Below the pieces are notes generated by a model. That model worked only from the letters and a program-made list of their open reading frames with translations, ran no database searches and was not told the DNA's origin. From assembly GCA_964019165.1 (NCBI GenBank), contig OZ025271.1, positions 6,717,570 to 6,781,569 of the forward strand: a stretch of 64,000 nucleotides of DNA, read 5' to 3'. Source of the DNA: Mastigias papua (Eukaryota; Cnidaria; Scyphozoa; Rhizostomeae; Mastigiidae). This document shows positions 1-11,312 of the stretch, in pieces. The first letter of the stretch is position 1. Each line of letters opens with the position of its first letter. The translations under genes and the position numbers were made by a program.

Positions 1-2523
1 TCATGTCTCCTTGTCATCACTAATATTTCATAGAGTCACAATCAATGATAGGTGTTCCAATTATTTTGCCAAAGAGGCATGAACAGAAGGGGGCGATGAG
101 GGTGAAAACCATCATCTAATGGTAGAGGAATATCTTGTTCCACTTATAAGTCATGTATGTGGCATACGCGACTTTCGCTCATCTCTCACTAGTTTGTGTT
201 TGGAAGCTACAGATTAATTCATAGTGATCAGGTGTGAGAGTTAAAAATGAAACAAAATATAAGCAAGAATATAAGCAAAGCATCCAGATAATCTTACCAT
301 AATTATCTTTATCATAATTATTTTGATATTATGGTAACTCGATATGAGTTATTCAAATACCAAAAATACTAATGACATTTTGTGATAATAAGACGGGCCT
401 GTCCATATTTCGGACTTAGGGCAGACATATCTGTTAATATATCAGTATGACTTGACTGGTTAGTAAATTTGAGTATTCAGTGGATCCAATTTGAAGACCC
501 TATTTGTGCACTCCAAGCTGACAACTGAATCAGATGAAACAATTGAAACAGTGCATGCTCAACAGAAGCATTTCTCTTAACACGTTATGCAGGGATCTAT
601 TCCTTGCCAATCCAGCAGAAACCTAAACTATGAAGAGTAACTCCCATAACTAGTATACATATATATCGTTATATCATTATAACATGGGAAGAAGATTACT
701 AAAAGTTATAACCGTGAGCGTAGTGGATTCCAATTTTATGGTTGCTAAAAACTGTTTGCCCTAATAACTCCAATTTTGCTCGAATGAGCTCTTGTTTAGT
801 CCATTTGCGATGCAGGTATTTTTGGAAAATACCATTACCCAAAAGAAAGGGATTGCTACCCAACTAGGAGGGTGGATGCCCTCGCAGACTCCAAGCCCCC
901 TATGTCAGACTATGCTTATAGCTATACATAATAACTGATTAATTTATGCTAAAACATGCTAAAGTTTTATGCTAAAACATAAACTGACTTGCAGGTGACA
1001 AAGATCCTGTTCACATAATATCAAGGTATCCAAGGACTTCCAGTTAATATCACTGGAGATAGTTTCACAGAACTTCGTTTTCAGGAGCTCAGGTTCCAAG
1101 TCTTTGATGCCCGTATCGCATCAACCAACCGCAGCAGGATCAAAATCAAATACAAATGTCCTTATTAGCTAAATTTAGGCTTATTCAGCGGAAGCTTACT
1201 ACCACTCAGATAATAATATTCTTTATAGAATCTCCAGTTCTAATTGAACGATACGGTATTGTGAATTTAAACGTGAACATCCATAATTCAGTGCCTATCA
1301 AAGACCTTAATCCTATGTTGTATTGACTTTAATTCAGAGTGGACTCAAATACCTTTTGCAGTTTATTTTCCAGTCGAAGAACTGTGCTCTCTGAAGAAAC
1401 TGATGCAAATTTCTATGAATTGAAGAGGTATATGGTATCACAGCAAATAGTATTATCTAATTCAGCGGGCAGACTTGCCTGTGTATGATTAGGCACTTTG
1501 TGGGATAGAAATCGTAATAGTTCATTTGCTATAAAACCATGATAACTGATTAGATAGAAAGCTTGCTTTATGTGACGAAAATAAATTAGATTTGCCTCAG
1601 GATACAAAAGGTGTTACGCAAAACTGCAGATTCAAAAACTGTGAAATCTTCATATTTTTGCAAATAAGCGCCAAAGCCAGATCACCGTTTTCAAATGTTG
1701 GCTGTTCGATAATACTGTGAATTTAAGACAATACAGTAATGATCTCAACTGAACAGCCAATCCTGTCTTTAATACTGACTACACTGTTACATTTGCAGTC
1801 ATTCCTGTCAGTAGTGATCTCCCAAATTTACAGCCCTCAGGTGCTTAATCCAAATCATCCTACAATCAAAAGTGATCATTTACAACATACTGAACAACTT
1901 TAATAAAGTGCAATAAATTTAAATAACTCTCCAATGTAAATTAGGTAAAGTAAATAACTTCATATGAAATTGTCCAAATGAAGTATATTCATACATGTGT
2001 AAACAGATAATTCTCGACAAAGTAAACTGAGAATACACGTTTTTTCACATATAAACGCTTTTTCATCTAGTACTGAAACTTTCTTAGCTTTGTTATGATT
2101 TCAGTACTGAAACTATCTTAAGATTTTCATTTGCAAGAATGCCCTAGTTGGCGTGACACTATAGTGTTACGTAGACAGACAGACATGCACAAACATAACA
2201 CTCCGTACTGAATTTTCTTAAGTTCTTGAGCAGTTGAGTACTACTTTCCTAGAAGTCACTTTCTTATACAAAGAACACATGTACAATGGAATTCATGGAC
2301 AGATACATGAACAAATCTGAATGTAGAGTGCCCCTCTAGGAACTAATATGCCCATTTCGACTTGGGCTGATCGATTGACTGTGATCATAAAGCAATAATG
2401 TTCAAGCTATAGGATATGCTAAGTCTAAAATGAAGCTCTCAAAGGGAAATTAAGAAAGCGGGCATGTTACAAGAATCCACGTAGATGTTACAGCCGACGG
2501 TGGTTGATTTAAGGAGGAGGAAA
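1..2523. other. Non-coding stretch, no gene recognised
   Basis: No reading frame here resembles a protein I know. Visible structure is limited to a short hairpin (10-base arms near 295-304 and 328-337) and a small direct repeat containing tactgaaact near 2070-2120. The left remainder of the gypsy element present from 6368 onwards would be expected in this direction, but I could not recognise it. Confidence 0.5.
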
Positions 2524-2865
2524 ATCACTATTGCACGAAAAAGAGGGAACATTCTTCAAGCATACTGGAAAGCATTATATTATTAAGTAAGGATTTTGTA
2601 GCCTGAAAATGTTCTCTATGCATAATACAGTCTCCTAGGTGGACTGAATTGCCACAGTAAGCGTGTGCAACAGAATGTGCTAATACACATACAGACGAGA
2701 CGATAATTTTCAGATTATAGGGCTAGCAAGTTGTCCTTGCATTTATGTGTATTGGAATCAGTTTACATAAAGACTCAAAACCCAGTCTTGTGTAAACAAA
2801 GAGAGTTAGTTTTCTCACTTTGACTCTTCAAGTAAACAATGGTGAATAGGTGACACACTTAAATG
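2524..2865 (+). mobile_element. Penelope-like element relic (inverted pLTR stub plus 3' coding end)
   Basis: Two blocks match the better preserved Penelope-like element at 9088-11347. Bases 2524-2568 match its inverted terminal segment (tcactat..gca..gaaaaag..ggaacatt), and 2694-2865 match the end of its GIY-YIG coding region and 3' flank (compare 11015-11165, sharing actcaaaacccagtcttgtg). The order, an inverted terminal piece followed by the plus-strand 3' end, is the same as in the larger copy, so this is an internally deleted copy. The hammerhead core is lost; only the 3' strand of its stem I (read on the minus strand) survives. Confidence 0.75.
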
Positions 2866-3042
2866 ACAACATAAAGAGAGACCATCTTGAACGAGTAGGA
2901 TTGCATTTAAATTTTCATGGTAACGCAAAATTTGCAGCTAATCTATTAAGTAAAATAAAGTCCATTTAGTCATAGTGCCGGTGATGAGGGGGATAAATTC
3001 TTCCAAGGGCACTCTGACTCGTTACATCAGCATCTAGGCTGT

Positions 3043-6000
3043 AAAAGAGGTCTTACAATTGCTTCTCTAAATGTAAATGGACTGCTTAACCATCATGATG
3101 AGGTTCAGTTGCTACTTAGGGACCATGATATACACATAATCGCCATAAATGAGACTAAATTAGATCCTAGCTATTCCACACAACTCACCAGAATTAACGG
3201 CTTCGAGCATGAGCGTAAGGATGGGACGTCCAATGGAGGAGCTGTTGCAATCCATATTAAGGATTGCATTCGGTACAAGCTACGAAGGGATATTCCTGAT
3301 AGTGACCTTGAATTGACCTGTGTAGAAATTTTGCCCCCAAAGCTAAGCCATATTTTCTCATAACCTGGTACCGACCACCTAGTGACCCAGTAGAATCCTT
3401 CAACAAGCTTGAACTAATTCTCTCTTTCTTAGACAAGGAAGGAAGGAAATCATTCTCCTTGGCGACACAAATTGCGATTTTGAAGTCAATAAGGTATCAA
3501 CATGGATAGCAACGCCAAACATCTAAAAAATATTTATGAGCTTTTCACATTTAGAAAACTTATTACAGAACCAACTCGCATCACTACAAGTTCTTCCTCT
3601 ATTATTGATCATATCGCCACAACGTCTCCAAAGAACATAGTAAAAGCTGGGGTACTTCCGATTTCTTTAAGTGACCATGTCATGGTTTTCTATGTTCGTA
3701 AGTTCGAAGGTGGGGCGCTAAAGGACCATGAAACGATCAATACACGGAGAATGAAAAATTTAAATGAACAAATGTTCCTCAGGGATGTTGCTAGCATTAA
3801 TTGGGTAAAGGCTCTGGATCAAACTGATGATGTCAATGTGCTTGTGAGCAACTGGTTCAGACTCTTTTCATCGGTGATCGAGAAACATGCCCCTGTTCAA
3901 AATATACGAGTCTCGGACAAGTATTGCCCCTGGGTCAATACTGATCTTAGGGCACTTATTAAGTCTAGGGATAAGCCAAAGCTAGCAGAATGCAAAAATA
4001 AGTCAACATTATTAATGAGTTCTTACCGACAGTTACGAAATAAGGTCAATGGTCTTAATGCAAAACTGAAGCGCCAGTGTTTTGCAACTAGAGTTTCAAT
4101 GTTTAAAGGCAATATGAAGGAAACTTGGAAAACAATACATCAGCTCTTCAATAAAAGATCTAAGTCCATGTATATAGACCTTCTGCGAGACCAAAATAAG
4201 ACTATTTCCAACAAGAGAGAAATATCCCAGTCTATGAATAGCTTCTTCTGTTCCATCGGGAAAGATTTTGCAAGTAATATAGAAGAGGAGTATGACCCTC
4301 TGATTTTGTGCGACTACTTTAAAAATAGCAATGCTGCAAAATTCACATTTAAATCTATTCATGCTCAACAAATTAGAGAAGCAATTGGTAAACTTAAGGC
4401 ATCCAAGAGCTTTGGCGACGACGGCATTTCCAGCTACTTCCTCAAGATGGCGATGCCATATATTGAAGATTCTCTTGTATATTTATTCAACACTTCACTC
4501 GAAAGAAGTCAATTTCCTGACCCTTGGAAAACTGCTCGAGTTTCACCAATTTTCAAAGATGGTGGCAAGACCGAAAAGTCTAATTACAGGCCAATATCGG
4601 TACTACCAGTCGTCTCCAGGCGTTTTGAAAAACTTGTGTTCAACCAGTTGCACCGGTATCTGAATGATAATTATTTCATCAATTCTAACCAGTCTGGTTT
4701 AAGAGAACTTCGTTCCACTGTCACATGCTTACTTAAGAGCACGGATGACTGGTACAATGGGATGGATACAGGAAATCTGGTGGGTATGTTGATTGTAGAT
4801 CTGAAGAAAGCATTCGATACTGTTGATCTCCTAATTCTCTGTAGGAAACTGGAGTCTTATGGCATTCTGCATAGAGAACTGGCCTGGTTTGGATCCTACT
4901 TATCAAATAGAGTCCAGTACTGTAGAGTTGTTGTTGTTGTTGTTTACTTTATTTTGAGTAGGCTGCTATACCTAGCATTTTCAGCTAATTTAGGCCTACT
5001 GTGCATGCCGCATCCAGGCATGGGACCCCTAGTTTAACGTCCCTTCCGAAGGACGGCGGAGTGAGTTGCTTTGGTCGTTTACCTGGATAGTCGCCCATCC
5101 AGTTGCTGACCTAGCACAGCCAAGCTTAACTTCAGCTAGCTAATGGAAGCCTGCTGAACCGCTAAGCCACTCGCCCCGAGAGTAAATGGTGTCGACTCAC
5201 AAGCTGAAAATATCGAAATTGGAGTGCCCCAAGGGCCATGCCTTGGTCCACTCCTCTTTCTTGTTTCATTAATGATCTACCGAGGACATTAAAAAATTCC
5301 ATTATATCCATGTATGCTGATGATACGAGTCTGTACTTTAAGTCCTAGGATATATCCCGACTGACTGAGGCTTTAAACGAGGATCTCTCGCACCTAGAAA
5401 CGTGGATGATTAGCAATAAGGTATCACTTAAATTAGCCAAAACTCAATCAATGTTGGTTTCTACCAAAGCTAGAAGGAACTCTCTTGATAGGTCGAACCA
5501 GAATCTACAGGTAAAGTTTCATGGAACGGAGATGGAAGTTGTCAGCAAAATTAGGTACCTTGGGGTTCTTTTAGACAACAGCCTTTATTGGAAAGATCAA
5601 GTCAGGGCTGTTTCTGTAAAGGTTTCCAGAGGACTTGGCCTTCTAAAACATGCGAAAAAATTTCTACCACTATCCGCCTTAACAAGTCTCTATACTAGCA
5701 TTGTAGAGCCCCATTTTTGCTACTGCTGTTCGGTATGGGGATATGCAGGTACAACTGAGATTAATCGTTTGCAAAAGCTGCAGAACAGGGCTGCTAGAAT
5801 TGTAGCGAACTGTAGTTTCGACACCCCCAGCAATCAGTTAATTGAAAAACTGGGATGGAAAACTATTAATGAACTAATCGACATTGAATCTAAAACAATG
5901 GTTTTTAAGAGCTTAAATGAACTTGCTCTTCCATATTTACGCAGTTTGTTTAGGAAAAATTTGCAGAGTACCTCATATAGCTTTCGCAATACATCAACAG

Positions 6001-6144
6001 ATCTCAGGTTACCAAAAAAGTACAGAAAATGGCAAAAAATCTTTTTCGTTTAGAGGTACGAAACTTTGGAACAGCCTCAAAGGTAACTACAAGCAAGCAG
6101 CCTCCCTTAGCACTTTTAAGCGGCATATTCAGCAATCCAAATGA
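3043..6144 (+). pseudogene. LINE endonuclease-reverse transcriptase, broken
   Basis: The apurinic-like endonuclease starts near 3043 (ASLNVNGL, then AINETKLD, then GGAVAI), runs through a WYRPPSDP segment in a second frame near 3377, and finishes with an IDHI/LSDH motif at 3600-3690. The reverse transcriptase follows: a KDGG..SNYRPISVLP block near 4560-4610, motif A VDLKKAFDTVD near 4795-4827, GVPQGPCLGP near 5222-5252 and an intact YADDT catalytic box at 5313-5327. The C-terminal domain reads to about 6144. Lesions are at least two frameshifts in the endonuclease (near 3350 and 3440), a 250-bp SINE between RT motifs A and B, and a frameshift near 6040. In an active element this protein nicks the target and copies the element RNA into DNA. 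It is most likely dead. Confidence 0.85.
4929..5178 (-). mobile_element. 5S-rRNA-derived SINE
   Basis: Read on the minus strand, the element contains GAAGTTAAGC, then 22 bases later ACTGGATGGGCGAC. This matches 5S rRNA (GAAGCTAAGC ... TTGGATGGGAGAC) with identical spacing, so the internal RNA polymerase III control region (box A, intermediate element, box C) is recognisable. A tRNA-like box A (TGGCTTAGCGG) lies just upstream. The 3' end is a (CAA)n tail, seen as gttgttgtt at 4929-4942 on the plus strand. A 5-bp target duplication, agagt, flanks it (4924-4928 and 5179-5183). It splits the LINE RT frame, which resumes in register after 5183. A central cttcggaagggacgttaaac block resembles SINE conserved domains. 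Confidence 0.75.
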
Positions 6145-6367
6145 GGGCTGAATTTTTAATTCTTATTTTAACTCTTATTTATTTTGACTTCTCTTATTTT
6201 ATTGAAGGTTGTAATTCTGTTTTTATAGGTAATATTTGTATTTAGATTTTTAACTTTTTTCTCAACAATATATTTGTATTTTAGATGGAGGGACCCTTGA
6301 AAATCAGCGGTTTTTGATGAAGGGCTCCTTCCTTAAAGAATTTTAAAATAAAATGAAATGAAATGAG

Positions 6368-7124
6368 GTGTTGGTTCCAGTCCTTTTGATGAGTGTTTAC
6401 ATACATAGATAGGCCTTCCGCTAAAATGCCACTAAAACGCTCAACGAGGCCATCAGTTTGAGAATGGTAAGCAGTGGTATAAACGCAAATGGTATTAATA
6501 AGGCAGGAAACCTCTTTGACGATAGATGCGAGAACGTTAGGACCACGATCGGACAATAGTGTGCGAGGAAAGCTATGACGTGCCATGACTTCATTAACAA
6601 GTCGGGAGGCCTCGGGAGGCCTCGGTCGACGGTAAAGCAAATGCCTCAGACCAGCGTGTGTAATAATCTGAAAAGACAATAACATACTTGTTCTTATTTG
6701 TTGTTGCAGGAATAGGACCAAAAATGTCCATCGCTACGTAATCAAAGGCACCTTCTACAGGGATAGGAAGAAGGGGGATTTTGTGATTAGTCCTCGGGAT
6801 CTTTTTCATGGAACAATCAATACAAGATTTGCACCAGTGTTCGATGTCTTTAAACTTACCATGCTAATAAGAACGAGCTTTGATTCTTTCGTGTGTATTA
6901 AAAAGACTAAGATGCGCTGCTGTAGGATGATCCTGGCATGCAATGAGAATTTCATGGCGAATAGATTGAGGCGCGACTATCTGGGATCATTGAGATTTAA
7001 AACGACGGCTTCCAGGTGACCATAAGTGATATAAAATACCATTTTCATTCAAATAATCATCATCAATAGTTGCAATTAATCTACGGGCTTTCAAGTTATC
7101 AGTAGGCAGTACATCATGCGGAAG
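6368..7124 (-). pseudogene. Gypsy element 1: integrase
   Basis: Minus-strand integrase. The zinc-binding region starts near 7124 and runs into a CKSCIDC-type pair near 6820. The catalytic core follows: first Asp in VAMDIFGP (near 6720), second in LLSDRGPN (near 6545), and Glu in HSQTDGLVERF (near 6450). The frame is broken near 6610-6720 and has stops in the zinc-binding part. The gene is cut at 6367 by the 3' end of a LINE, so the C-terminal domain and downstream LTR are missing here. It continues into the RNase H segment across the solo LTR at 7129-7676. Confidence 0.85.
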
Positions 7125-7128
7125 ATAG

Positions 7129-7676
7129 TGTTATAATAGTAGTTATATTTTTGTCTTTGATTTCATCGTGTTAGGTAACGTTGGTTCTCTGTTCCTTTGT
7201 GTTTGGCTTTTAGTTGCCGCGTCATCAGAATTCTAAATTTTGCATCATCATCATCATCTCCTACTGTTACTGTCATCATGTTGCTTTACCTGTCCGTGAC
7301 GTATTGCCTAATCTTAGTACACTGTTGTTTGTTGTGTTGTGTTGCCATGCCATTGCATTTCCCCCTTAGTCCGTCATATGTTATAAGTATTTTCTTATGT
7401 AATGTGTGTTAATGTAAGTAAAGCATGTAATGTTCTGTGTAGTCAGTCGTTATGTGAAGTCGTCGTGAGAAGTTGTTGTCATGAGTTAAAGTCAAAGTCG
7501 TTGTCGTGTTGCTGCTTTTGGAATTTTGTCGTTAGCGTATAGAATTGGTTGGAGAGTCACCGTCAGTTATTGCTGTAATAAAGACAATATTGGCTTTAGA
7601 AAGAAGACTATATTTTCGTGATTCATTTATGTTACTTTCTGTACATTTGTATCTTGTGAACTTAAGTTATTTTACA
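7129..7676 (+). mobile_element. Solo LTR inserted in gypsy element 1
   Basis: A 548-bp block begins TGTTATAATAG and ends GTTATTTTACA (TG...CA), flanked by a perfect 4-bp duplication, atag (7125-7128 and 7677-7680). Removing the block and one atag copy restores the gypsy reading frame between RNase H and integrase. An AATAAA signal at 7577-7582 suggests plus orientation. No coding sequence is inside; short open frames here are spurious. Its terminal sequence differs from the LTRs at 29609 and 43433, so it belongs to another LTR family. Recombination between two LTRs of a full element is the usual origin of a solo LTR. Confidence 0.8.
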
Positions 7677-7680
7677 ATAG

Positions 7681-9075
7681 TCAATAGTTACAGAAAGCTC
7701 AGAATCTTGGCGTTGCAAATTGTATAACACTGACTGAGGGGGGCATGAATCGTGTAGGGCAGCAATGGGTATAGACAGAGTAGAGGAATAACTGCGACGA
7801 GACATTTCGATAACCGCATTTCCATTTAGTCCTCCAGCCCTATGGATGATATCAAACTGGTATTGCTGGAGTTGTAAAGACAACGTGCGAGACAACCAGT
7901 GGGCTCTTTCAACTTCATCAACCATGGTAGACAGCCATGATTGGTATGCACATAAAATTTGGTACCCGTTAAATATGGTCTGAAATATTTGATTCCCTCA
8001 ACTACAGCTAACGCTTCACGCTCAGTAGTACTGTACTTTTTTCTCAGCAGTGTTTAACTCTCTACCACCACAGGGTACGACGTGCTCTTTCCTATAAATA
8101 ATTTGTCCTAAAATATAGCCTAACGCAGTTTGACTGGCATCAGTGTACAAATGAAATGGCTGGTTAAAGTGTGGGTATGACAAGATAGGCGCAGAACATA
8201 AATGGGATTTTAATATAGCAAAGGAATCATGGCAGGTATTGTCCCATTCAAAGTGACATATTTTCTTATCAACCGGTGTAGAGGAGAAGCTACTTTTGCA
8301 AAATCTTTCACAAATCTCCGCCAAGGAAACAACGTACATTTTTAACGTTTGTTGGAACTGGAAAACTCTGTACTGCAGATATTTTATCAGGATCGGGAGA
8401 AATACCAGATGATGAAACAAGAAAACCAAGGCAACGGACAGATTTGCGGGCAAATGTGCACTTGGAAGGCTTCAGCGTTAGATTGGCTAGACGCAGGCGA
8501 TCAAAAACAAGGCGTAAACTATGTAAATGTTCATCAAACGAGGAGGAAAAAATTATTATATCGTCGATGTAGATTAAGCATGTCTTCCATTTGAGGCCAA
8601 GAAGAACTGTGGACACCAAACGTTTGAAAGTAGACGGAGCGTTTGTTAGACCAAAACTCATTACAATATATTCATAGAGGCCAGCATGAGATATAAAAGC
8701 AGTCTTGTCCCGCTAGTCAGGATGCATATTAACTTGGTGGTAACCGGATTGTAAGCCAAGGGTTATGAAAAGAGTGGAACCGGATAGTGCATCTAAAGCA
8801 TCATCAATTCTTGGTAATGGAAAACTATCCCTTCTAGTTAAGGGATTCAATTTTTGATAATCTACGCAGAATCGGGTGGAGCCATCTTTCATTTTTACTA
8901 AGACAATAGGAGAACTCCAAGGACAAGATGACGGTTTTATAATATTGTGACATAATATGTTAGAAATTTGTATTTGAGAAATGGGGTAAGGGGCTTGTTT
9001 TATGGGCCTGGCATTGCCGGTATCTATGCTATGCTCAACAATTGTAGTATGGCCTAAGTCAAGTGAAGATGATGC
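7681..9075 (-). pseudogene. Gypsy element 1: reverse transcriptase and RNase H
   Basis: From 9075 down the minus strand: an RT N-terminal part with CPWSSPIVLVKMKDGSTRFCVDYQKLNPLT, the fingers/palm with MSFGLTNAPSTFKRL near 8650, an intact catalytic YIDD box (IYIDDIIIF, near 8560), the thumb, then RNase H (LYTDASQTALGYIL near 8120-8160). At least two frameshifts (near 8310-8450 and 8670-8710) and stops break it. The N-terminal residues preceding 9075 come from the inserted Penelope element, not from gypsy. The true continuation is at 11360. Confidence 0.85.
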
Positions 9076-9149
9076 AAATATATCTTTGAAAAGTCTGTTG
9101 GTACTACAGAACTTCACTATAGCAGGAAAAAGCGGGAACATTGCTTTAG

Positions 9150-9190
9150 CATACTGAAAGCTTTTTTCGTCCGACACTCGTCAGAGTATG
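9150..9190 (-). ncRNA. Minimal type I hammerhead ribozyme in Penelope pLTR
   Basis: On the minus strand the 41 bases read as stem I strand CATACT, core CTGACGA, stem II region GTGTCGGAC, core GAA, a short stem III hairpin AAAAGCTTT, cleavage-site C, then stem I strand AGTATG. Stem I is a perfect 6-bp pairing, stem III is only 3 bp with a 3-base loop, and stem II is weak (2 bp). All invariant core bases of the hammerhead (CUGANGA, GAA, UH) are present. Hammerheads with very short stem III are known from pseudo-LTRs of Penelope-like retroelements and are thought to act as dimers. A partial second copy of the core (9191-9206) sits immediately upstream of it. Confidence 0.8.
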
Positions 9191-9214
9191 TCGTCCGACA
9201 CTCGTCACACCAAA

Positions 9215-11149
9215 AAGTGTAAACAGAGAGGAGGTTTTTGCAGAATTTGAAATTTTATACGCTCAAATTGCCAGGCACAAGCCAATGTCATCCAACGAGC
9301 TCAATGCTCTAAAAGCCAAGCTAAGCGATTTGGCACACGCTTACTGTGGCACTCCAGTCGACCTTGGAGACTTTAGTATGCATAAAGAACATTTTCAGGC
9401 TATCAAATCCTTGCGTTCTAATGAACAGATCCTAATCACAAAACCTGATAAGGGTTCTGGGGTAGTCATCTTAAACAAAAGTGATTACATCCAAAAGATG
9501 GGCTATATTCTTGACGATAAAACCAAGTGTTTTAACATGGGTAGTGTTGATCAGTATGATAATACGGCCAAGAACGAGCAGAAGTTACAAAAACGTCTCT
9601 TAGACTTAGTTAACCAAAAAGTCCTGACTCGTGATATTTATGATAGGATTCGACCCACAGGCTCACAGCGCCCACGTATGTATGGCTTACCGAAAACGCA
9701 CAAAGAAGACATCCCACTTCGGCCCATTTTATCTATGATTGGCTCCTCTCAACATGAACTTGCTAAATGGTTATCAGAAGTTTTGGTCCCGGTCCTCCTC
9801 GAATTGCGTAAAAGATTCGTTTACATTTGCCAACTTTATCAAAAATTATAACGTTGACCCTGCCAAAACATTTCTGTGCTCTTTTGACATCAGCAATCTA
9901 TTCACCAACGTGCCATTAGATGAGACCATAGGGATTTGTGCTGATGCTTTGTATAGAGGTCAGCTTGATTGCCCTCCATTCCCCGAGGATACTTTCAAAG
10001 AATTGATGCTAGTTGCTACGCGAGGAGTGGAATTTAGTTTCAATTACCAGATGTATAAACTATTAGACGGAGTGGCAATGGGCAGCCCTTTGGGGCCAGC
10101 TTTGGCAAATATTTTCGTGGGTTTTAATGAAAGTAGACTTTTCAATAACACCATAAAGCCAGGTGTCTACTTTCGTTATGTTGACGATACTTTTGTTATT
10201 TTCGGTTCTGAGCTGGAATGTGACCGTTTTCACTTCAACCTCAACCAGCTACATCCAGCCCTGAATTTTACGGTAGAGAAGGAGCAAAACAACTCCTTGA
10301 ATTTTCTAGACGTTTCAGTTGAGAAAGGGGGCACTGGATGTCTCACCAGCATTTACAGGAAACCAACGTTTACTGGTCAATACATCCGTTGGAATTCCTT
10401 TAGCCCAAAAGCTAGATAAATCAACCTTATAAAAACTTTAGTTCAGAGGGCACTTATGATTTGCTCTAAAACTAAGTTAGATTCTGAGCTGGGCACAATA
10501 AAACAACTGCTTATTGACAATGGATATCCAGAAGATGTCCTTGTCTCTTGCATTAAGGAAAAACTAGCCAACATTTCATCAGAAAAACAGCTTGGTCCTG
10601 AAAAGTGCCCGGTCTACCTAAAATTGCCCTGGATTGGAAATGTTTCATCAAAATGTGAAAACCAAATTAATAAAGCCATTACATCTTGCTTCTATGCTGT
10701 GAAGCCCCGTGCGGTTTATAACACTAGGGTCATGCTACCATCTGCTAAAAAAATAGCGTTCCTACCACTCAAAAAAGTTGTGTAGTTTACGAATTTTAGT
10801 GCCGATGTGAAGCTCGGTACGTAGAGCCCACCACGCAGAGACTAGCAGACAGAATAAAACAACATGTCCCCACGAGCAACAGGACGAAAAAAACACAACA
10901 GGAAGAGAACAGCCACCTCGTATGTGTAAAAACTCTAATTCTAAAATGAAAAGTGATTCGGCCATAGGACAACATCTTATTACAAATCCAGAATGCGCCA
11001 AAACTTATACAGACGATAATTTTCGGATCATTGGGCAAGCAAGATTGTCCTTTCATTTAAGTGTTTTGGAATCGGTTTACATCAAGACTCAAAACCCAGT
11101 CTTGTGTAAACAAACAGAGTTCATTTTTTCATTTGGACTCTTCAAGTAA
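9215..11149 (+). pseudogene. Penelope-type reverse transcriptase plus GIY-YIG endonuclease
   Basis: Coding begins by about 9215, ahead of the first ATG at 9285. The RT has a KPDKGSGVVILNK block, RMYGLPKTHK and PLRPILS (9670-9735), motif A SFDISNLFTNVP (near 9880), MGSPLGPALANIF (near 10078) and an intact YVDD box at 10177-10188, followed by LNFLDV (near 10300). Downstream, a C-rich CRCEARYV block (near 10798) and a C-terminal ESVYIKTQNP segment (near 11070) make up a GIY-YIG type endonuclease, the usual partner of RT in animal Penelope-like elements. Lesions: frameshift near 9830, one in-frame TAA at 10417-10419, a stop near 10795 and a frameshift in the endonuclease. Only recently dead by the look of it. 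Confidence 0.88.
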
Positions 11150-11272
11150 ACAATGGTGAATAGGTGCTAATTGGCCAATCATAGGGCCAAATAGATGGAT
11201 TATTCATCATATCACGTGTACCCACATCGGGCTATAAATTTCGTTTCACCTTTCGGTCGCTATCTGACGTTT

Positions 11273-11312
11273 CATACTCTGACGAGTGTCGGACCAAAAA
11301 AGCTTCAGTATG
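11273..11312 (+). ncRNA. Hammerhead ribozyme copy with inactivating core change
   Basis: The plus-strand pLTR at the right end of the Penelope element repeats the hammerhead: stem I CATACT and AGTATG, core CTGACGA and stem II region GTGTCGGAC. However, the second core block is CAA instead of GAA (the G12 position), and stem III is one base shorter. G12 is essential for catalysis, so this copy should be inactive while the inverted left copy is intact. Confidence 0.7.

Larger units (their letters stand above)
2866..6367 (+). mobile_element. CR1/jockey-type non-LTR retrotransposon, near full length
   Basis: The segment carries, in order, the end of an ORF1-like protein (2880-2969, ending in a DHLERVGLHLN-type SGNH-hydrolase tail and a TAG stop), an apurinic endonuclease and a reverse transcriptase. 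It ends in a short AT-rich tandem tail of aaatg-type repeats at about 6345-6367. Such simple-repeat 3' ends are typical of CR1-like LINEs rather than poly-A LINEs. The right end lies inside the integrase gene of the minus-strand gypsy element, so this LINE probably landed in that element. The left end abuts a Penelope relic. A SINE sits inside it at 4929-5178. Confidence 0.8.

Noticed and set aside
8713..9177. ATG at 9177 as a natural gypsy start
   Set aside because: The first 34 codons are Penelope pLTR sequence (including the hammerhead); the gypsy coding actually continues from 11360.
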